From positions 124,001-188,000 of the forward strand of contig NZ_FNCC01000014.1 in assembly GCF_900100955.1 (NCBI RefSeq): 64,000 bases of DNA, given 5' to 3'. This DNA comes from Lentzea fradiae (GTDB lineage: Bacteria > Actinomycetota > Actinomycetes > Mycobacteriales > Pseudonocardiaceae). Position numbers and translations under genes: made by a program. Position 1 is the stretch's first letter, and the number at the start of each line of letters is the position of its first letter. Under the pieces are notes generated by a model. It was not told the origin of the DNA. It was given only the letters and a program-made list of their open reading frames with translations, and searched no databases. Positions 35,698 through 44,336 of this stretch are shown here, piece after piece.

Positions 35698-36171
35698 ATG
35701 ACCAAGCAGTTCACCCACCTGGACTCCCAAGGCGCGGCCCGCATGGTCGACGTCTCCGGCAAGGAGCAGACCACCCGGACGGCAGTGGCCTCCGGCGTGC
35801 TGCGCACGACGGCCGAGGTGGTGGCCCTGCTTGGCGCGGACGGCCTGCCCAAGGGCGACGCCCTCGCGACGTCCCGCATCGCCGGCATCATGGCGGCGAA
35901 GCGCACCTGGGAGCTCGTGCCGCTGTGCCACCCGATCGCCCTGTCGTCGGTGAAGGTCGACCTGGCACTGGCCGACGACTCGGTCCTGATCACGGCGACC
36001 GTCCGCACCACCGACCGCACGGGCGTCGAGATGGAGGCGCTGACCGCCGTCTCGGTCGCCGGCCTGACCCTGCACGACATGGTGAAGTCCGTCGACCCGG
36101 CCGCCACTTTGGACGCGGTGCGCGTCGAACGCAAGGAAGGCGGCAAGTCCGGCCTGTGGGTGCGCCCGTGA
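35698..36171 (+). CDS. moaC: cyclic pyranopterin monophosphate synthase MoaC
   Basis: Second step of molybdopterin synthesis. The 157-residue protein contains MVDVSGKEQTTRTA, the hallmark KRTWELVPLCHPIALS and TGVEMEALTAVSVAGLTLHDM. It starts the moaC-mog-moaE operon (GTGA overlaps throughout). Orthologue of Rv0864 by order. It would supply cofactor for the Cox-type enzyme in this window as well as other molybdoenzymes. Confidence 0.93.
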   Translation: MTKQFTHLDSQGAARMVDVSGKEQTTRTAVASGVLRTTAEVVALLGADGLPKGDALATSRIAGIMAAKRTWELVPLCHPIALSSVKVDLALADDSVLITATVRTTDRTGVEMEALTAVSVAGLTLHDMVKSVDPAATLDAVRVERKEGGKSGLWVRP

Positions 36172-36635
36172 AGGCCGTGGTCGTCACCGCCTCGAACCGC
36201 GCAGCCGCCGGCGTCTACGAGGACCGCAGCGGACCGATCATCGCCTCGTGGCTGACCGAACGAGGGTTCACCGTGTCCTCCGCCGTCGTCCCGGACGGCG
36301 ACCCGGTGCGCGAAGCCCTGGTCGCAGCCGTGTCCGGCGGTGCGGACCTGGTGCTGACCACCGGCGGCACCGGCATCAACCCGACCGACAAGACCCCCGA
36401 AGCCACCCGTGCCGTGCTGGACTACGAGATCCCCGGCCTGGCCGATGTCATCCGCATGTCCGGCTGGCCGCGCGTACCCGGCTCCGTGCTGTCCCGCGGC
36501 GTCGCCGGCGTGGCGGGCCGGACCCTGGTGGTGAACCTGCCGGGCTCCACCGGCGGCGTGCGGGACGGACTGGACGTGCTCGCGAGCGTGCTGGAGCACG
36601 CGCTCGACCAACTGCGTGGAGGTGACCACACGTGA
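36168..36635 (+). CDS. mog: molybdopterin adenylyltransferase-like protein (MogA/MoaB)
   Basis: A 155-residue protein that binds and probably adenylylates molybdopterin before metal insertion. It has LVLTTGGTGINPTDKTPEAT, the family nucleotide/pterin site, and LPGSTGGVRD. GTG start overlaps the moaC stop, and the stop overlaps moaE. Order matches Rv0865. Confidence 0.9.
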   Translation: MKAVVVTASNRAAAGVYEDRSGPIIASWLTERGFTVSSAVVPDGDPVREALVAAVSGGADLVLTTGGTGINPTDKTPEATRAVLDYEIPGLADVIRMSGWPRVPGSVLSRGVAGVAGRTLVVNLPGSTGGVRDGLDVLASVLEHALDQLRGGDHT

Positions 36636-37057
36636 GCGTGGTGCTCAGAGCTGTCGTGACCGAGGAACCCCTGTCGGTCGAGGAACACGCGGCCCTGGTC
36701 GCCTCCGACCGGGCCGGTGCCGTGGTGACCTTCGCCGGGGTCGTGCGGGACCACGACGGCGGGCGGGACGTCGTCGAGCTGGAGTACCACTCGCATCCGT
36801 CCGCTTCGGACGTGGTCGAGTCGGTTGTCGCGGGGTTGGCGGACCGGTATCCCGGGGTGCACGGGATCGCCGTCTCGCATCGGGTCGGGCCGTTGAAGAT
36901 CGGGGATGTGGCTCTGGCCTGTGCTGTCGCGGCTGAGCACCGGGGGGAGGCGTTCGCTTTGTGCTCGGACCTGGTGGACGAGGTCAAGGCTCGGCTGCCG
37001 GTGTGGAAGAGGCAGGTTTTCGGTGATGGGCGGGACGAGTGGGTCAACTGTCCTTGA
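36632..37057 (+). CDS. moaE: molybdopterin synthase catalytic subunit MoaE
   Basis: A 141-residue large subunit of molybdopterin synthase, which adds the dithiolene sulfurs using MoaD thiocarboxylate. Motifs include TFAGVVRDHDGGRDV, HRVGPLKIGDVA and the catalytic lysine region PVWKRQVFGDG. Its MoaD partner is encoded 3.7 kb away on the other strand. A strong terminator follows. Confidence 0.92.
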   Translation: MSVVLRAVVTEEPLSVEEHAALVASDRAGAVVTFAGVVRDHDGGRDVVELEYHSHPSASDVVESVVAGLADRYPGVHGIAVSHRVGPLKIGDVALACAVAAEHRGEAFALCSDLVDEVKARLPVWKRQVFGDGRDEWVNCP

Positions 37058-37202
37058 GACGGGGTGTGCCAGGGGTGGGACAGGGCTGACCGAGCCCGGG
37101 CCTCTGCCGCGCCCGGCCCCTGCCCCGTCTGCTCGCCGCTGCCGCCCCGCCGCGCCACCCGGCCGCCTGTCGTCTCACTCGGTGACCCGGGCCGGAACGC
37201 AG

Positions 37203-37243
37203 CCAGGGACCTCACCGCCGGGGGGTTGCGGTGAGGTCCCTGG
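37203..37243. terminator. bidirectional terminator between moaE and rpfA
   Basis: A 16-base perfect stem CCAGGGACCTCACCGC/GCGGTGAGGTCCCTGG with a 9-base loop. The gap before it (37058-37202) is C/G-rich and can also fold (GACGGGG near 37056 with CCCCGTC near 37132). No gene seen. Confidence 0.85.
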
Positions 37244-37287
37244 TTCGTGCATCAGCCCGGCTCAGCGGGCTGCGGAATCAGAAGGGC

Positions 37288-37935
37288 TCAGATCAGGATC
37301 TTGTGGCCCGGGAAGATCAGGTCGGGGTTCGTCAGGAACTCCTTGTTCTTCTCCACGATGGCCTGGTAGCCGCCCTCGACCTTGTTGGCGTCCGCGATCT
37401 TGGACAGGGTGTCGCCCGCCTTGATCTCGTAGTTGCCGTTCGGGTTCGAGGTGGAGCCTGCGACCTGCACGACCGGGGCCTGCTGCACCGGGGCCTGCTG
37501 CACCGGGGTGGTGCGCTGCTGCTGCGGCTGCGCCTGGCGCTGCTGCACCGGGGCCTGGGTGGCCTTGCCGGTGTAGGCGCCCAGCTTGGCGCTGCAGGCC
37601 GGCCAGGCGCCGGGGCCCTGCGACGCGAGGACGCGCTCGGCGACCGCGATCTGCTGCTCGCGGGAGGCGTTGGCGGGGTTGCCCACGCCGCCGTGGCCGT
37701 TCCAGGTCTGCTGGGTGAACTGCAGGCCGCCGTAGTAGCCGTTGCCGGTGTTGGCGGCCCAGTTGCCACTGGCCTCGCACTGCGCGAGTGCGTCCCAGTC
37801 CATTCCGGGGGCGGCGTTGGCGGTGCCAACGGCCAGGCCCAGAGGGGCGCCGGCGATGATGCCGACAGCCGCGACCTTGGCGATAGTGCGAGCGGCGGTG
37901 CCGTGCTTGCCCTTGTTGCCTCGGTTGAAAGCCAT
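37288..37935 (-). CDS. rpfA: resuscitation-promoting factor with LysM domain (RpfA-like)
   Basis: A 215-residue secreted muralytic enzyme. The signal runs to about residue 42 (ends TANA), then an Rpf transglycosylase domain (MDWDALAQCEASGNWAANTG; catalytic Glu in QCEASGNW), a Gln/Pro/Val linker with QAPVQQ repeats, and a C-terminal LysM (NYEIKAGDTLSKIA ... GHKILI). It cleaves peptidoglycan during growth resumption. ATG 37935 follows GAGAGG. Located between moaE and moaD as in Rv0867c. Confidence 0.9.
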   Translation of the reverse strand: MAFNRGNKGKHGTAARTIAKVAAVGIIAGAPLGLAVGTANAAPGMDWDALAQCEASGNWAANTGNGYYGGLQFTQQTWNGHGGVGNPANASREQQIAVAERVLASQGPGAWPACSAKLGAYTGKATQAPVQQRQAQPQQQRTTPVQQAPVQQAPVVQVAGSTSNPNGNYEIKAGDTLSKIADANKVEGGYQAIVEKNKEFLTNPDLIFPGHKILI

Positions 37936-37949
37936 GTGCCTCTCGGTCC

Positions 37950-38126
37950 ACCTGCACCTGCGGGCAGCGACTCGGGTTCGGGCCCGGTACGTCACTGCGT
38001 TCCAGTCCGGCGGTTTCTCTCGCTCGGGGGTGTTCCGGAGAACCCTGGGACTGGGTTCGGTGCACGGTCCTCCGGTCTAGCTCGTGGCCGGTCGGGGCCA
38101 GCCGAGAAGCGACCGTACGTAACCGG
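37950..38126 (-). promoter_or_regulatory. structured rpfA leader, candidate c-di-AMP (ydaO/yuaA) riboswitch
   Basis: The rpfA leader is about 200 bases. CCGGTTACGT (38126-38117) can pair with ACGTACCGG (37992-37984), closing a multi-stem region. The 3' part reads GGGCCCGAACCCGAGTCGC then CCGCAGG, like the GAACCCGA...GCAGG end of actinobacterial ydaO riboswitches. Rpf genes are known targets of this class. The internal GGGGAACC motif is not clear, so the class is tentative. Confidence 0.5.
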
Positions 38127-38153
38127 AGGCGGGCTCGCCAAACGATTCGAAGC

Positions 38154-38167
38154 GTGAGCGACGTCAC
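38154..38167. promoter_or_regulatory. CRP-like box upstream of rpfA
   Basis: GTGA-GCGACG-TCAC matches the core of the Crp/Rv3676 consensus (GTGA-N6-TCAC). It lies at the head of the rpfA leader, next to a TACAGT element. CRP control of rpfA is established in mycobacteria and Streptomyces. Confidence 0.5.
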
Positions 38168-38179
38168 TGTAACGTTTCG

Positions 38180-38197
38180 AGGACTTGTGCAAGTCCT
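38180..38197. promoter_or_regulatory. 18-base palindrome in the rpfA/regulator gap
   Basis: Perfect inverted repeat AGGACTTG-TG-CAAGTCCT. It sits between the divergent rpfA and AfsR-like genes, upstream of the CRP-like box, and may be an operator. The rest of the gap to 38364 is relatively A/T-rich without an ORF. Confidence 0.55.
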
Positions 38198-38364
38198 ACA
38201 AATCCGCAGCTCAAAGGCTACGTTATCGGTTCGTTTCCATCTTGAGATCCGCCGAGATCTATCACGGAAAGTGAGGCGTGGCTCACGCCTGTTGAGCCTA
38301 TCGGGGGGCCTGGTTCAGACCACGTGCCCGGGTGGAAGTGAGGTGCGCGCGGGCGGTCGGGGCC

Positions 38365-40827
38365 ATGATCGAGGGTATGAGACTCGACGCGCTGCGGCGG
38401 GCGCTGGCCGTGGCGCCGGGGCGGGCCGTGGAGTTCGGTGCGCTCGTCGGCGCGGTGTGGGGAGACGAGCCGCCGGCCAACCCGCGGCAGGCGTTGCGGA
38501 ACCTCGTGCGGCGGTTGCGCGAGACCGAGCAGGTCGTCACCGAGGCCGGTGGGTACCGGCTCGTGCCTCGCGGGCGCGGGCCGCGGCAGCTGCCCGCCGA
38601 CCTGCCGGACTTCGTCGGCAGGGAGGCCGAGATCGAGGCGGCGCTGGGCAGCGCGGCCGCGGTGCTCGCCATCACCGGGCCGCCGGGGGTGGGCAAGACC
38701 TCGCTGGCCGTGCACGTCGCGCACCGGTTGAGCGAGCGGTTCCCGGACGGGCAGCTGTACGTGAACCTCCGCGCGTTCGACAACGCCACCACGATGTCGC
38801 CGAACCAGGCGCTGCACGGGTTCCTGCGGGCGCTGGGGGCCGAGGACGTGCCGGTCGACCTGGACGCGCAGGCCGGGCTGTTCCGGCGGATGACGGCGGG
38901 CAGGGCGGTGCTCGTGGTGGTCGACAACGCCACCGGCGACCTGGTCGGGCCGTTGCTGCCGGCGGGGCCGCGGTGCCGGGTGCTCGTGACCAGCCGGACG
39001 GACCTCGCGCAGTACGAGCAGGTGCGGCTGGGGGTGTTCGCGGACGACGAGGCGCAGGAGCTGCTCGTGCGGATGCGGATCTCCGGGTCGCGCGAGGACC
39101 GGGCGGAGCTGGTGCGGCTCTGCGCGCACCTGCCGCTCGCGTTGCGGATCGCCGCGGCGAACGTGGCGGCCGGGCACATCGCCGACTACCTCGCCGACCT
39201 GCGCGGGGACGACCGGCTGGACGCGCTGGAGATCGAGGGGGACGCGGCCGTCGCCGCCGCGTTCGACCTGTCCTACCAGGCGCAGCCGCCGCGGGCGCGG
39301 GAGCTGTTCCGGCTGCTGGGGCTCGTGCCGGGGCAGGACTTCGGCGTCGAGGCCGCCACCGCGCTGCTCGGCGGACCGGCGGACGAGCCGCTGGGGCAGC
39401 TCGTCGGCGCGAACCTGGTCCAGCGCCACGGGGACAGGTACAGCCTGCACGACCTGCTGCGCCGGTTCGCGGTCCGGCTGACGGCCGACCGCCGTCCGCG
39501 CGAGCGGCTCTTCGCCTACTACCTGCTCAACGCCGAGGCCGCCGCCCGCACGCTCAACCGCGAGTTCGTCCGCCTCGACCTGCCGGAGCTGCCACCGGAC
39601 CTGCCGCGGCACGACCTCGCGTCGGAGGCGGCGGCCGTGGCGTGGTTCGAGGCCGAGCGCGCCAACGTGGTCGCCGCCGTGCAGCAGGCCGGTCCGCAAC
39701 CGGTCGCGTGGCTTCTCGCCGACATGCTGCGCGGTCACTTCCACTTCCAGGCCCACCACGTCGACTGGTTCGCCGCGGCCAGGGCGGGGCTCGCGGCGGC
39801 ACGGCGGGCGGGGGCGCCGGTGCCGCAGGCCGTCATGCACGGCAGCCTCGCGCTGGCCCACTGGAGCGTCGGCGACCTGGCCGGCGCCGTCGAGGAGCAC
39901 GCCAAGGCCCTGGATATCCTGCGCACCCACCGCGACGACCGGGTCATGACGTCGATGCTGATCAACAGCGGCATCGTGAACTGGGAGCTGGGCCGCCTGC
40001 GGGTCGCCGCGCGGGAGCTGGGGGAGGCGCTGGAGCTGTCCCCCGACAACCCGGCCGTGCTGTTCAACCTGGGTGGCGTGCACCTCGACCTCGGCCCGCT
40101 GACGACGTCGGTCACCCACGCCACGCGGGCCCTGGAGATCGCCGAGGAGCGGGACCTGCTGGTCGGCCGCATCCTCGCGCTGAACGCCGTGGTCGAGGTG
40201 CACCAGCTGCGCGGCGACCACGACCTGGCCGAGACCTACCTCGCCAGGGCCGACGAGCTGCGCGCCCACGCCCCGCCCGGACTCGTCCGCCGCGTCCCCG
40301 GCTACGACTCGCACGCCCTGCTGGCTCTGGTGCGCGGCCGGACGGAGGAGGCGGCGGACTACGCCCGCCAGTCGCTGCGGCACGCCCGGGACGCGCACAG
40401 CCCCAAGGACGAGTGCGACGCCTACGACGTGCTCGGCGAGGCCCTCCGCGCGGCGGGTGACGTGGACAGGGCGATGAGCGCGCACAACGAGGCGCTGGCG
40501 ATCAGCCTGAAGAACGGTTACCTGCGCGGCGAGGTCAACGCGCTGGCCGGGCTGGCCGCCGACCACCACGCGGCGGAGGAGCCGAGGGAGGCGCTCAGGA
40601 CCGCTCTGCGCGCCCGTGAACGGGCGCGTGAGGGTGAGATGCGGGTGCGCGGCGTGCGGGTGCTCGCGGTGCTGGCACGCGTCCAGCGGTCGCTGGGTGA
40701 CGACGCGGGCGCGGCCGAAGCCACCCGGTCCGGTCTGCGGCTGGCCGACGAGACGGGGTGCCGGTTCTGGCAGCGGGAGCTGGAGGAGGGTCAGCCGCCC
40801 GCGAACGGCGGCAGCACGTCGAGCTGA
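38365..40827 (+). CDS. AfsR/SARP-like regulator with NB-ARC and TPR domains
   Basis: An 820-residue regulator. A short winged-helix DNA-binding region (about 1-65) lacks the usual first strands and the bacterial activation domain of SARPs. An NB-ARC ATPase with P-loop GPPGVGKT follows near residue 105, then TPR repeats from about 480 to the end. ATG 38365 is used; ATG 38377 is equally possible. It overlaps moaD by 37 bases tail to tail and is absent from the mycobacterial order. Targets unknown. Confidence 0.8.
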   Translation: MIEGMRLDALRRALAVAPGRAVEFGALVGAVWGDEPPANPRQALRNLVRRLRETEQVVTEAGGYRLVPRGRGPRQLPADLPDFVGREAEIEAALGSAAAVLAITGPPGVGKTSLAVHVAHRLSERFPDGQLYVNLRAFDNATTMSPNQALHGFLRALGAEDVPVDLDAQAGLFRRMTAGRAVLVVVDNATGDLVGPLLPAGPRCRVLVTSRTDLAQYEQVRLGVFADDEAQELLVRMRISGSREDRAELVRLCAHLPLALRIAAANVAAGHIADYLADLRGDDRLDALEIEGDAAVAAAFDLSYQAQPPRARELFRLLGLVPGQDFGVEAATALLGGPADEPLGQLVGANLVQRHGDRYSLHDLLRRFAVRLTADRRPRERLFAYYLLNAEAAARTLNREFVRLDLPELPPDLPRHDLASEAAAVAWFEAERANVVAAVQQAGPQPVAWLLADMLRGHFHFQAHHVDWFAAARAGLAAARRAGAPVPQAVMHGSLALAHWSVGDLAGAVEEHAKALDILRTHRDDRVMTSMLINSGIVNWELGRLRVAARELGEALELSPDNPAVLFNLGGVHLDLGPLTTSVTHATRALEIAEERDLLVGRILALNAVVEVHQLRGDHDLAETYLARADELRAHAPPGLVRRVPGYDSHALLALVRGRTEEAADYARQSLRHARDAHSPKDECDAYDVLGEALRAAGDVDRAMSAHNEALAISLKNGYLRGEVNALAGLAADHHAAEEPREALRTALRARERAREGEMRVRGVRVLAVLARVQRSLGDDAGAAEATRSGLRLADETGCRFWQRELEEGQPPANGGSTSS

Positions 40828-41063
40828 GACCCGGCGGGCACGCGCGTCGCCGGGTCGCGCACGGCCACGCCGTCGAGCAGGAAGCTCGACGCGGCGAGGA
40901 CCTTGCCGAGCCGGGCGCCGTGCCGTTCGCCGATGGTCCGCACGACCAGCGCCACGGTCGGGTCGGCGCTGTCGAGCAGCAGCTCCTCGTCGGCGACGCC
41001 GGCGGCGGCCCGCGCCCCCGCGAAGTAGCGGACCTTCACCGCGGTCCCGGTGGTGGAACTCAC
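40791..41063 (-). CDS. moaD: molybdopterin synthase sulfur carrier MoaD
   Basis: A 90-residue ubiquitin-fold sulfur carrier ending in the required Gly-Gly (VLPPFAGG), which is thiocarboxylated and serves MoaE. GTG 41063 has GGAGG 6 bases upstream and starts 2 bases after the moaA stop. Orthologue of Rv0868c by order. Confidence 0.87.
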   Translation of the reverse strand: MSSTTGTAVKVRYFAGARAAAGVADEELLLDSADPTVALVVRTIGERHGARLGKVLAASSFLLDGVAVRDPATRVPAGSQLDVLPPFAGG

Positions 41064-41065
41064 CG

Positions 41066-42124
41066 TCAGCCTCCGATCGAGCTCATGGGACGGTCGGGCT
41101 GGGAGAACCCCGCCTCGTTGATGCCGTGGCCCGCCTTCTTGGCCCACATCGTCGCGCGCCAGGCGTCGGCGATCGCGGCGTCGGGGGAGCCGTCGCGCAG
41201 CAGCGCGCGCAGGTCCGTCTCGCCCTGGCTGAACAGGCAGTTGCGGATCTGCCCGTCCGAGGTGAGCCGGGTGCGGTCGCAGGCGGCGCAGAACGGCCTG
41301 GTCACCGACGCGATCACGCCGACGACCGCCGGGCCGCCGTCGACGAGCCAGCGCTCGGCGGGGGCGCCGCCGCGCGGGGCCTCCGAGGGCGTGAGGGTGA
41401 ACCCCGACGAGAGCATCGTGAGGATCTCGTCGGCCGTGACCATGTTCGAGCGCTCCCAGCCGTGCTGCGCGTCGAGCGGCATCTGCTCGATGAACCGCAG
41501 CTGGTAGCCGTTCTCGACGCAGAACCGCAGCAGCGGGACGGCCTCGTCCTCGTTCACGCCGCGCATCAGCACGGAGTTGACCTTGACCGGTTCGAGTCCG
41601 GCCGCACGGGCGGCGTCGAGGCCGTCGAGCACGTCGGTGATGCGGTTGCGCCTGGTCAGCGTGGCGAACCTGGCCGGGTCGAGGGTGTCGAGCGAGACGT
41701 TGATCCGGTTCAGGCCGGCGTCCTTGAGCGACTGGGCGCGGCGCGCGAGCCCGATGCCGTTGGACGTCATGGACATCCGCGGGCGGGGTTCGAGCGCGGC
41801 CGTCTCGGCGATGACCCGCTCCAGGCCGCGGCGCAGCAACGGCTCGCCGCCGGTGAACCGGATGTCGGTGACGCCCAGGTCGACGACGGCGATCCGCAGG
41901 AGCCGGACCAGCTCGGCGTCGGTGAGCAGCTCGTCCTTCTTGAGCCAGTCGAGGCCCTCGGCGGGCATGCAGTAGGTGCACCGCAGGTTGCAGCGGTCGG
42001 TCAGCGAGACCCGCAGGTCCTTCGCGACCCTGCCGAAGCTGTCGACGAGTCCCGGCGTGTCCGGCCGCGCGGAGGCGTCCGGGGTGCCGCGCACGATGGG
42101 TAGTCCCAGCTCGACTGCTGTCAC
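41066..42124 (-). CDS. moaA: GTP 3',8-cyclase MoaA
   Basis: Radical-SAM enzyme making the first molybdopterin intermediate from GTP. The 352-residue protein has the SAM cluster CNLRCTYC, TGGEPLL, the second cluster FCAACDRTRL...NC, and the C-terminal Gly-Gly (SSIGG) needed for activity. GTG 42124 (MTAVELGLPIVRG) is preferred over TTG 42145. Operon with moaD. It diverges from a MarR regulator across 116 bases. Confidence 0.9.
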   Translation of the reverse strand: MTAVELGLPIVRGTPDASARPDTPGLVDSFGRVAKDLRVSLTDRCNLRCTYCMPAEGLDWLKKDELLTDAELVRLLRIAVVDLGVTDIRFTGGEPLLRRGLERVIAETAALEPRPRMSMTSNGIGLARRAQSLKDAGLNRINVSLDTLDPARFATLTRRNRITDVLDGLDAARAAGLEPVKVNSVLMRGVNEDEAVPLLRFCVENGYQLRFIEQMPLDAQHGWERSNMVTADEILTMLSSGFTLTPSEAPRGGAPAERWLVDGGPAVVGVIASVTRPFCAACDRTRLTSDGQIRNCLFSQGETDLRALLRDGSPDAAIADAWRATMWAKKAGHGINEAGFSQPDRPMSSIGG

Positions 42125-42217
42125 CTTGTCCAGCTTAATGACCAACCTCTTGTAGGTGACTCCAAGAAGAGGGTTTTCTCAGGTTGTGGTGGTTGGGCCA
42201 CCCGCACAGGCAAATTG

Positions 42218-42232
42218 TCTTAGTGGCTAAGA
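42218..42232. promoter_or_regulatory. MarR-type operator
   Basis: Palindrome TCTTAG-TGG-CTAAGA in the moaA-marR gap, ending 8 bases before the MarR start. Position and AT-rich symmetric form suggest autoregulation. Confidence 0.6.
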
Positions 42233-42240
42233 TTTCCGGC

Positions 42241-42687
42241 ATGGAACCTGATGACCTGGATAGGTTCACCTGGTACATGCGGGAGCAGAGCGCCATCACC
42301 GTCATGTTCCACGCGAAGGTCGCCGCGCAGATGGGCCTGTCGGCGACCGACGAGAAGTGCCTCGATCTCGCCATGCGGGCGGACGGCCCGGTCACGGCCG
42401 GGAAGATCGCGGAGCTCTCCGGCCTGTCCACCGGGGCCGTCACCGGGGTGATCGACCGGCTGGAACGTGCCGGATATGTCCGTCGTGTCCGTGACCCGCA
42501 CGACCGCCGCAAGGTGTTGGTCGAGGTCACGGTCGGGGACGTGGACGAGTTCGGCGAGATCTTCGAGGTCGCCCGCCAGGCCATGATCGAGGTGCTGGAG
42601 CAGTTCGACGAGCGCGAGCTCGAGGTGATCGAGCGTTATCTCAAGCTCCAGACCACGACGTTTCGCAAGCGGATGATCGATACTTAG
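42241..42687 (+). CDS. MarR-family regulator
   Basis: A 148-residue regulator with a central winged helix (GPVTAGKIAELSGLSTGAVTGVIDRLERAGYVRR) and DPHDRRKVLVEV wing. ATG 42241 is chosen over a longer frame from 42184, which would include the operator. The next gene (HAD phosphatase) begins 4 bases after its stop, so they are cotranscribed. Ligand unknown. Confidence 0.86.
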   Translation: MEPDDLDRFTWYMREQSAITVMFHAKVAAQMGLSATDEKCLDLAMRADGPVTAGKIAELSGLSTGAVTGVIDRLERAGYVRRVRDPHDRRKVLVEVTVGDVDEFGEIFEVARQAMIEVLEQFDERELEVIERYLKLQTTTFRKRMIDT

Positions 42688-42691
42688 ACCC

Positions 42692-43483
42692 ATGTGGCAC
42701 TACTTGATGGACATGGACGGCGTCCTCGTGCACGAGGAGCACCTCATCCCGGGCGCGGACGAGTTCGTGGCGGAGCTGCGCGCGTCGGAGACGCCGTTCC
42801 TCGTGCTCACGAACAACTCCATCTACACGCCACGTGACCTGCGGGCCCGCCTGCAGCGCACCGGCCTCGACATCCCCGAGTCGTCGATCTGGACGTCCGC
42901 GCTGGCCACGGCCAGGTTCCTCGACTCGCAGCGGCCGAACGGCTCGGCGTTCGTGATCGGCGAGGCGGGCCTCACGACGGCGCTGCACGAGATCGGCTAC
43001 GTGCTGACCGACCGCGACCCGGACTACGTGGTGCTCGGCGAGACCCGCACGTACAGCTTCACCGCCATCACCAAGGCCATCCGCCTGGTCGAGGAGGGCG
43101 CGAAGTTCATCGCGACGAACCCGGACGCCACCGGTCCGTCGCGGGAGGGCTCGCTGCCCGCGACCGGTGCCGTGGCGGCGCTGATCGAGCGGGCCACCGG
43201 CCGCGCGCCCTACTACGTGGGCAAGCCGAACCCGCTGATGATGCGTTCCGCCCTGCGCGCGCTGGGCTCGCACTCCGAGAACGCGCTGATGATCGGCGAC
43301 CGGATGGACACCGACGTGCGCTCGGGCCTGGAGGCGGGGCTGTCGACCATCCTGGTGCTCTCCGGGATCTTCACCGCCGAGACCGCGGAGATGTTCCCGT
43401 ACCGCCCGACCCGCGTGCTGAAGTCGATCGCCGAGCTCGTCGGTCACTCAGCGGACCCGTTCGGCGACTGGACTGACCACTGA
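42692..43483 (+). CDS. HAD-IIA (NagD-like) phosphatase
   Basis: A 263-residue HAD hydrolase with nucleophile motif MDMDGVLVHE, TNNS (motif II), K in PYYVGKPNP and GDRMDTDVRSGLEAGL (motif IV). NagD-type enzymes dephosphorylate sugar phosphates, nucleotides or PLP. It follows the MarR gene closely. Substrate cannot be told. Confidence 0.86.
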   Translation: MWHYLMDMDGVLVHEEHLIPGADEFVAELRASETPFLVLTNNSIYTPRDLRARLQRTGLDIPESSIWTSALATARFLDSQRPNGSAFVIGEAGLTTALHEIGYVLTDRDPDYVVLGETRTYSFTAITKAIRLVEEGAKFIATNPDATGPSREGSLPATGAVAALIERATGRAPYYVGKPNPLMMRSALRALGSHSENALMIGDRMDTDVRSGLEAGLSTILVLSGIFTAETAEMFPYRPTRVLKSIAELVGHSADPFGDWTDH

Positions 43484-43515
43484 CGCGGGACGCCGGATCA
43501 CCTATCGTCGCGGAG

Positions 43516-44322
43516 GTGGACACGGATCGACGCCCGATGTACGTCGTGGGTGACGTGCACGGGCACCTCGCTGAGCTGATCAGGGCGCTGCACGTCGCCG
43601 GACTGTGCGACGAGGAGGGGCACTGGGCGGGCGGCGAGGCCGAGCTGTGGTTCCTCGGCGACTTCGTGGACCGCGGTCCCGACGGCGTCGGCGTGATCGA
43701 CCTGGTGATGCGCCTCGGCGAGGAGGCGGCGGAGGCGGGCGGCTCGGCGAACTCGCTGATCGGCAACCACGAGATCCTGCTGCTCGGCATGCACCGGTTC
43801 GGCGACGAGCAGGTGCCGGACAGCCTCGGGCCCCGGTCGTTCGCGCGCAGCTGGCTGCTCAACGGCGGCCTGCGCAGCGACCAGGACCGGCTGACCGGGG
43901 AGCACGTCGAGTGGCTCACCACGCGCCCGGTGCTGAAGCTGCGCGACGACCACCTGATGATGCACTCCGACACGATGGCCTACCTCGAATGGGGGTCCTC
44001 GATCGACGAGGTCAACGAGGCCGTCCAGCAGGTGCTCAAGGGCGACGACCTGGTCGACTGGTGGGAGTGCTGGCGCAAGATGACGACGCGCTACGCGTTC
44101 CGCGGCCCGCAGGGTCCCGACATCGCGGACGACCTGCTCAAGACCCTGGGCGGCAGCACGATCGTGCACGGCCACAGCGTCATCGCCGACCAGCTCGGGG
44201 TGCCGCCGGACCAGATCGACGGGCCGCTCGTCTACGCCGACGACAAGGTGCTGGCGATCGACGCGGGCCTGTACAGCGGCGGTCCGTGCCTGGTCGTGCC
44301 CTTGCCATACGTCCCAGCCTGA
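43516..44322 (+). CDS. PPP-type metallophosphoesterase
   Basis: A 268-residue calcineurin-like phosphatase with GDVHGH, GDFVDRGPDG, GNHE and a C-terminal HGH motif (IVHGHSV), the complete metal site. GTG 43516 is used; ATG 43537 just before YVVGDVHGH is possible. It is followed 14 bases later by an acyl-CoA ligase. Could hydrolyse phosphoproteins or dinucleotide polyphosphates. Confidence 0.83.
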   Translation: MDTDRRPMYVVGDVHGHLAELIRALHVAGLCDEEGHWAGGEAELWFLGDFVDRGPDGVGVIDLVMRLGEEAAEAGGSANSLIGNHEILLLGMHRFGDEQVPDSLGPRSFARSWLLNGGLRSDQDRLTGEHVEWLTTRPVLKLRDDHLMMHSDTMAYLEWGSSIDEVNEAVQQVLKGDDLVDWWECWRKMTTRYAFRGPQGPDIADDLLKTLGGSTIVHGHSVIADQLGVPPDQIDGPLVYADDKVLAIDAGLYSGGPCLVVPLPYVPA

Positions 44323-44336
44323 CTACGGTCTGGGGG

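Noticed and set aside
38073..38080. Second possible dre half-site (GGTCTAG) in the rpfA leader
   Set aside because: Only one half matches; it lies in the structured leader.
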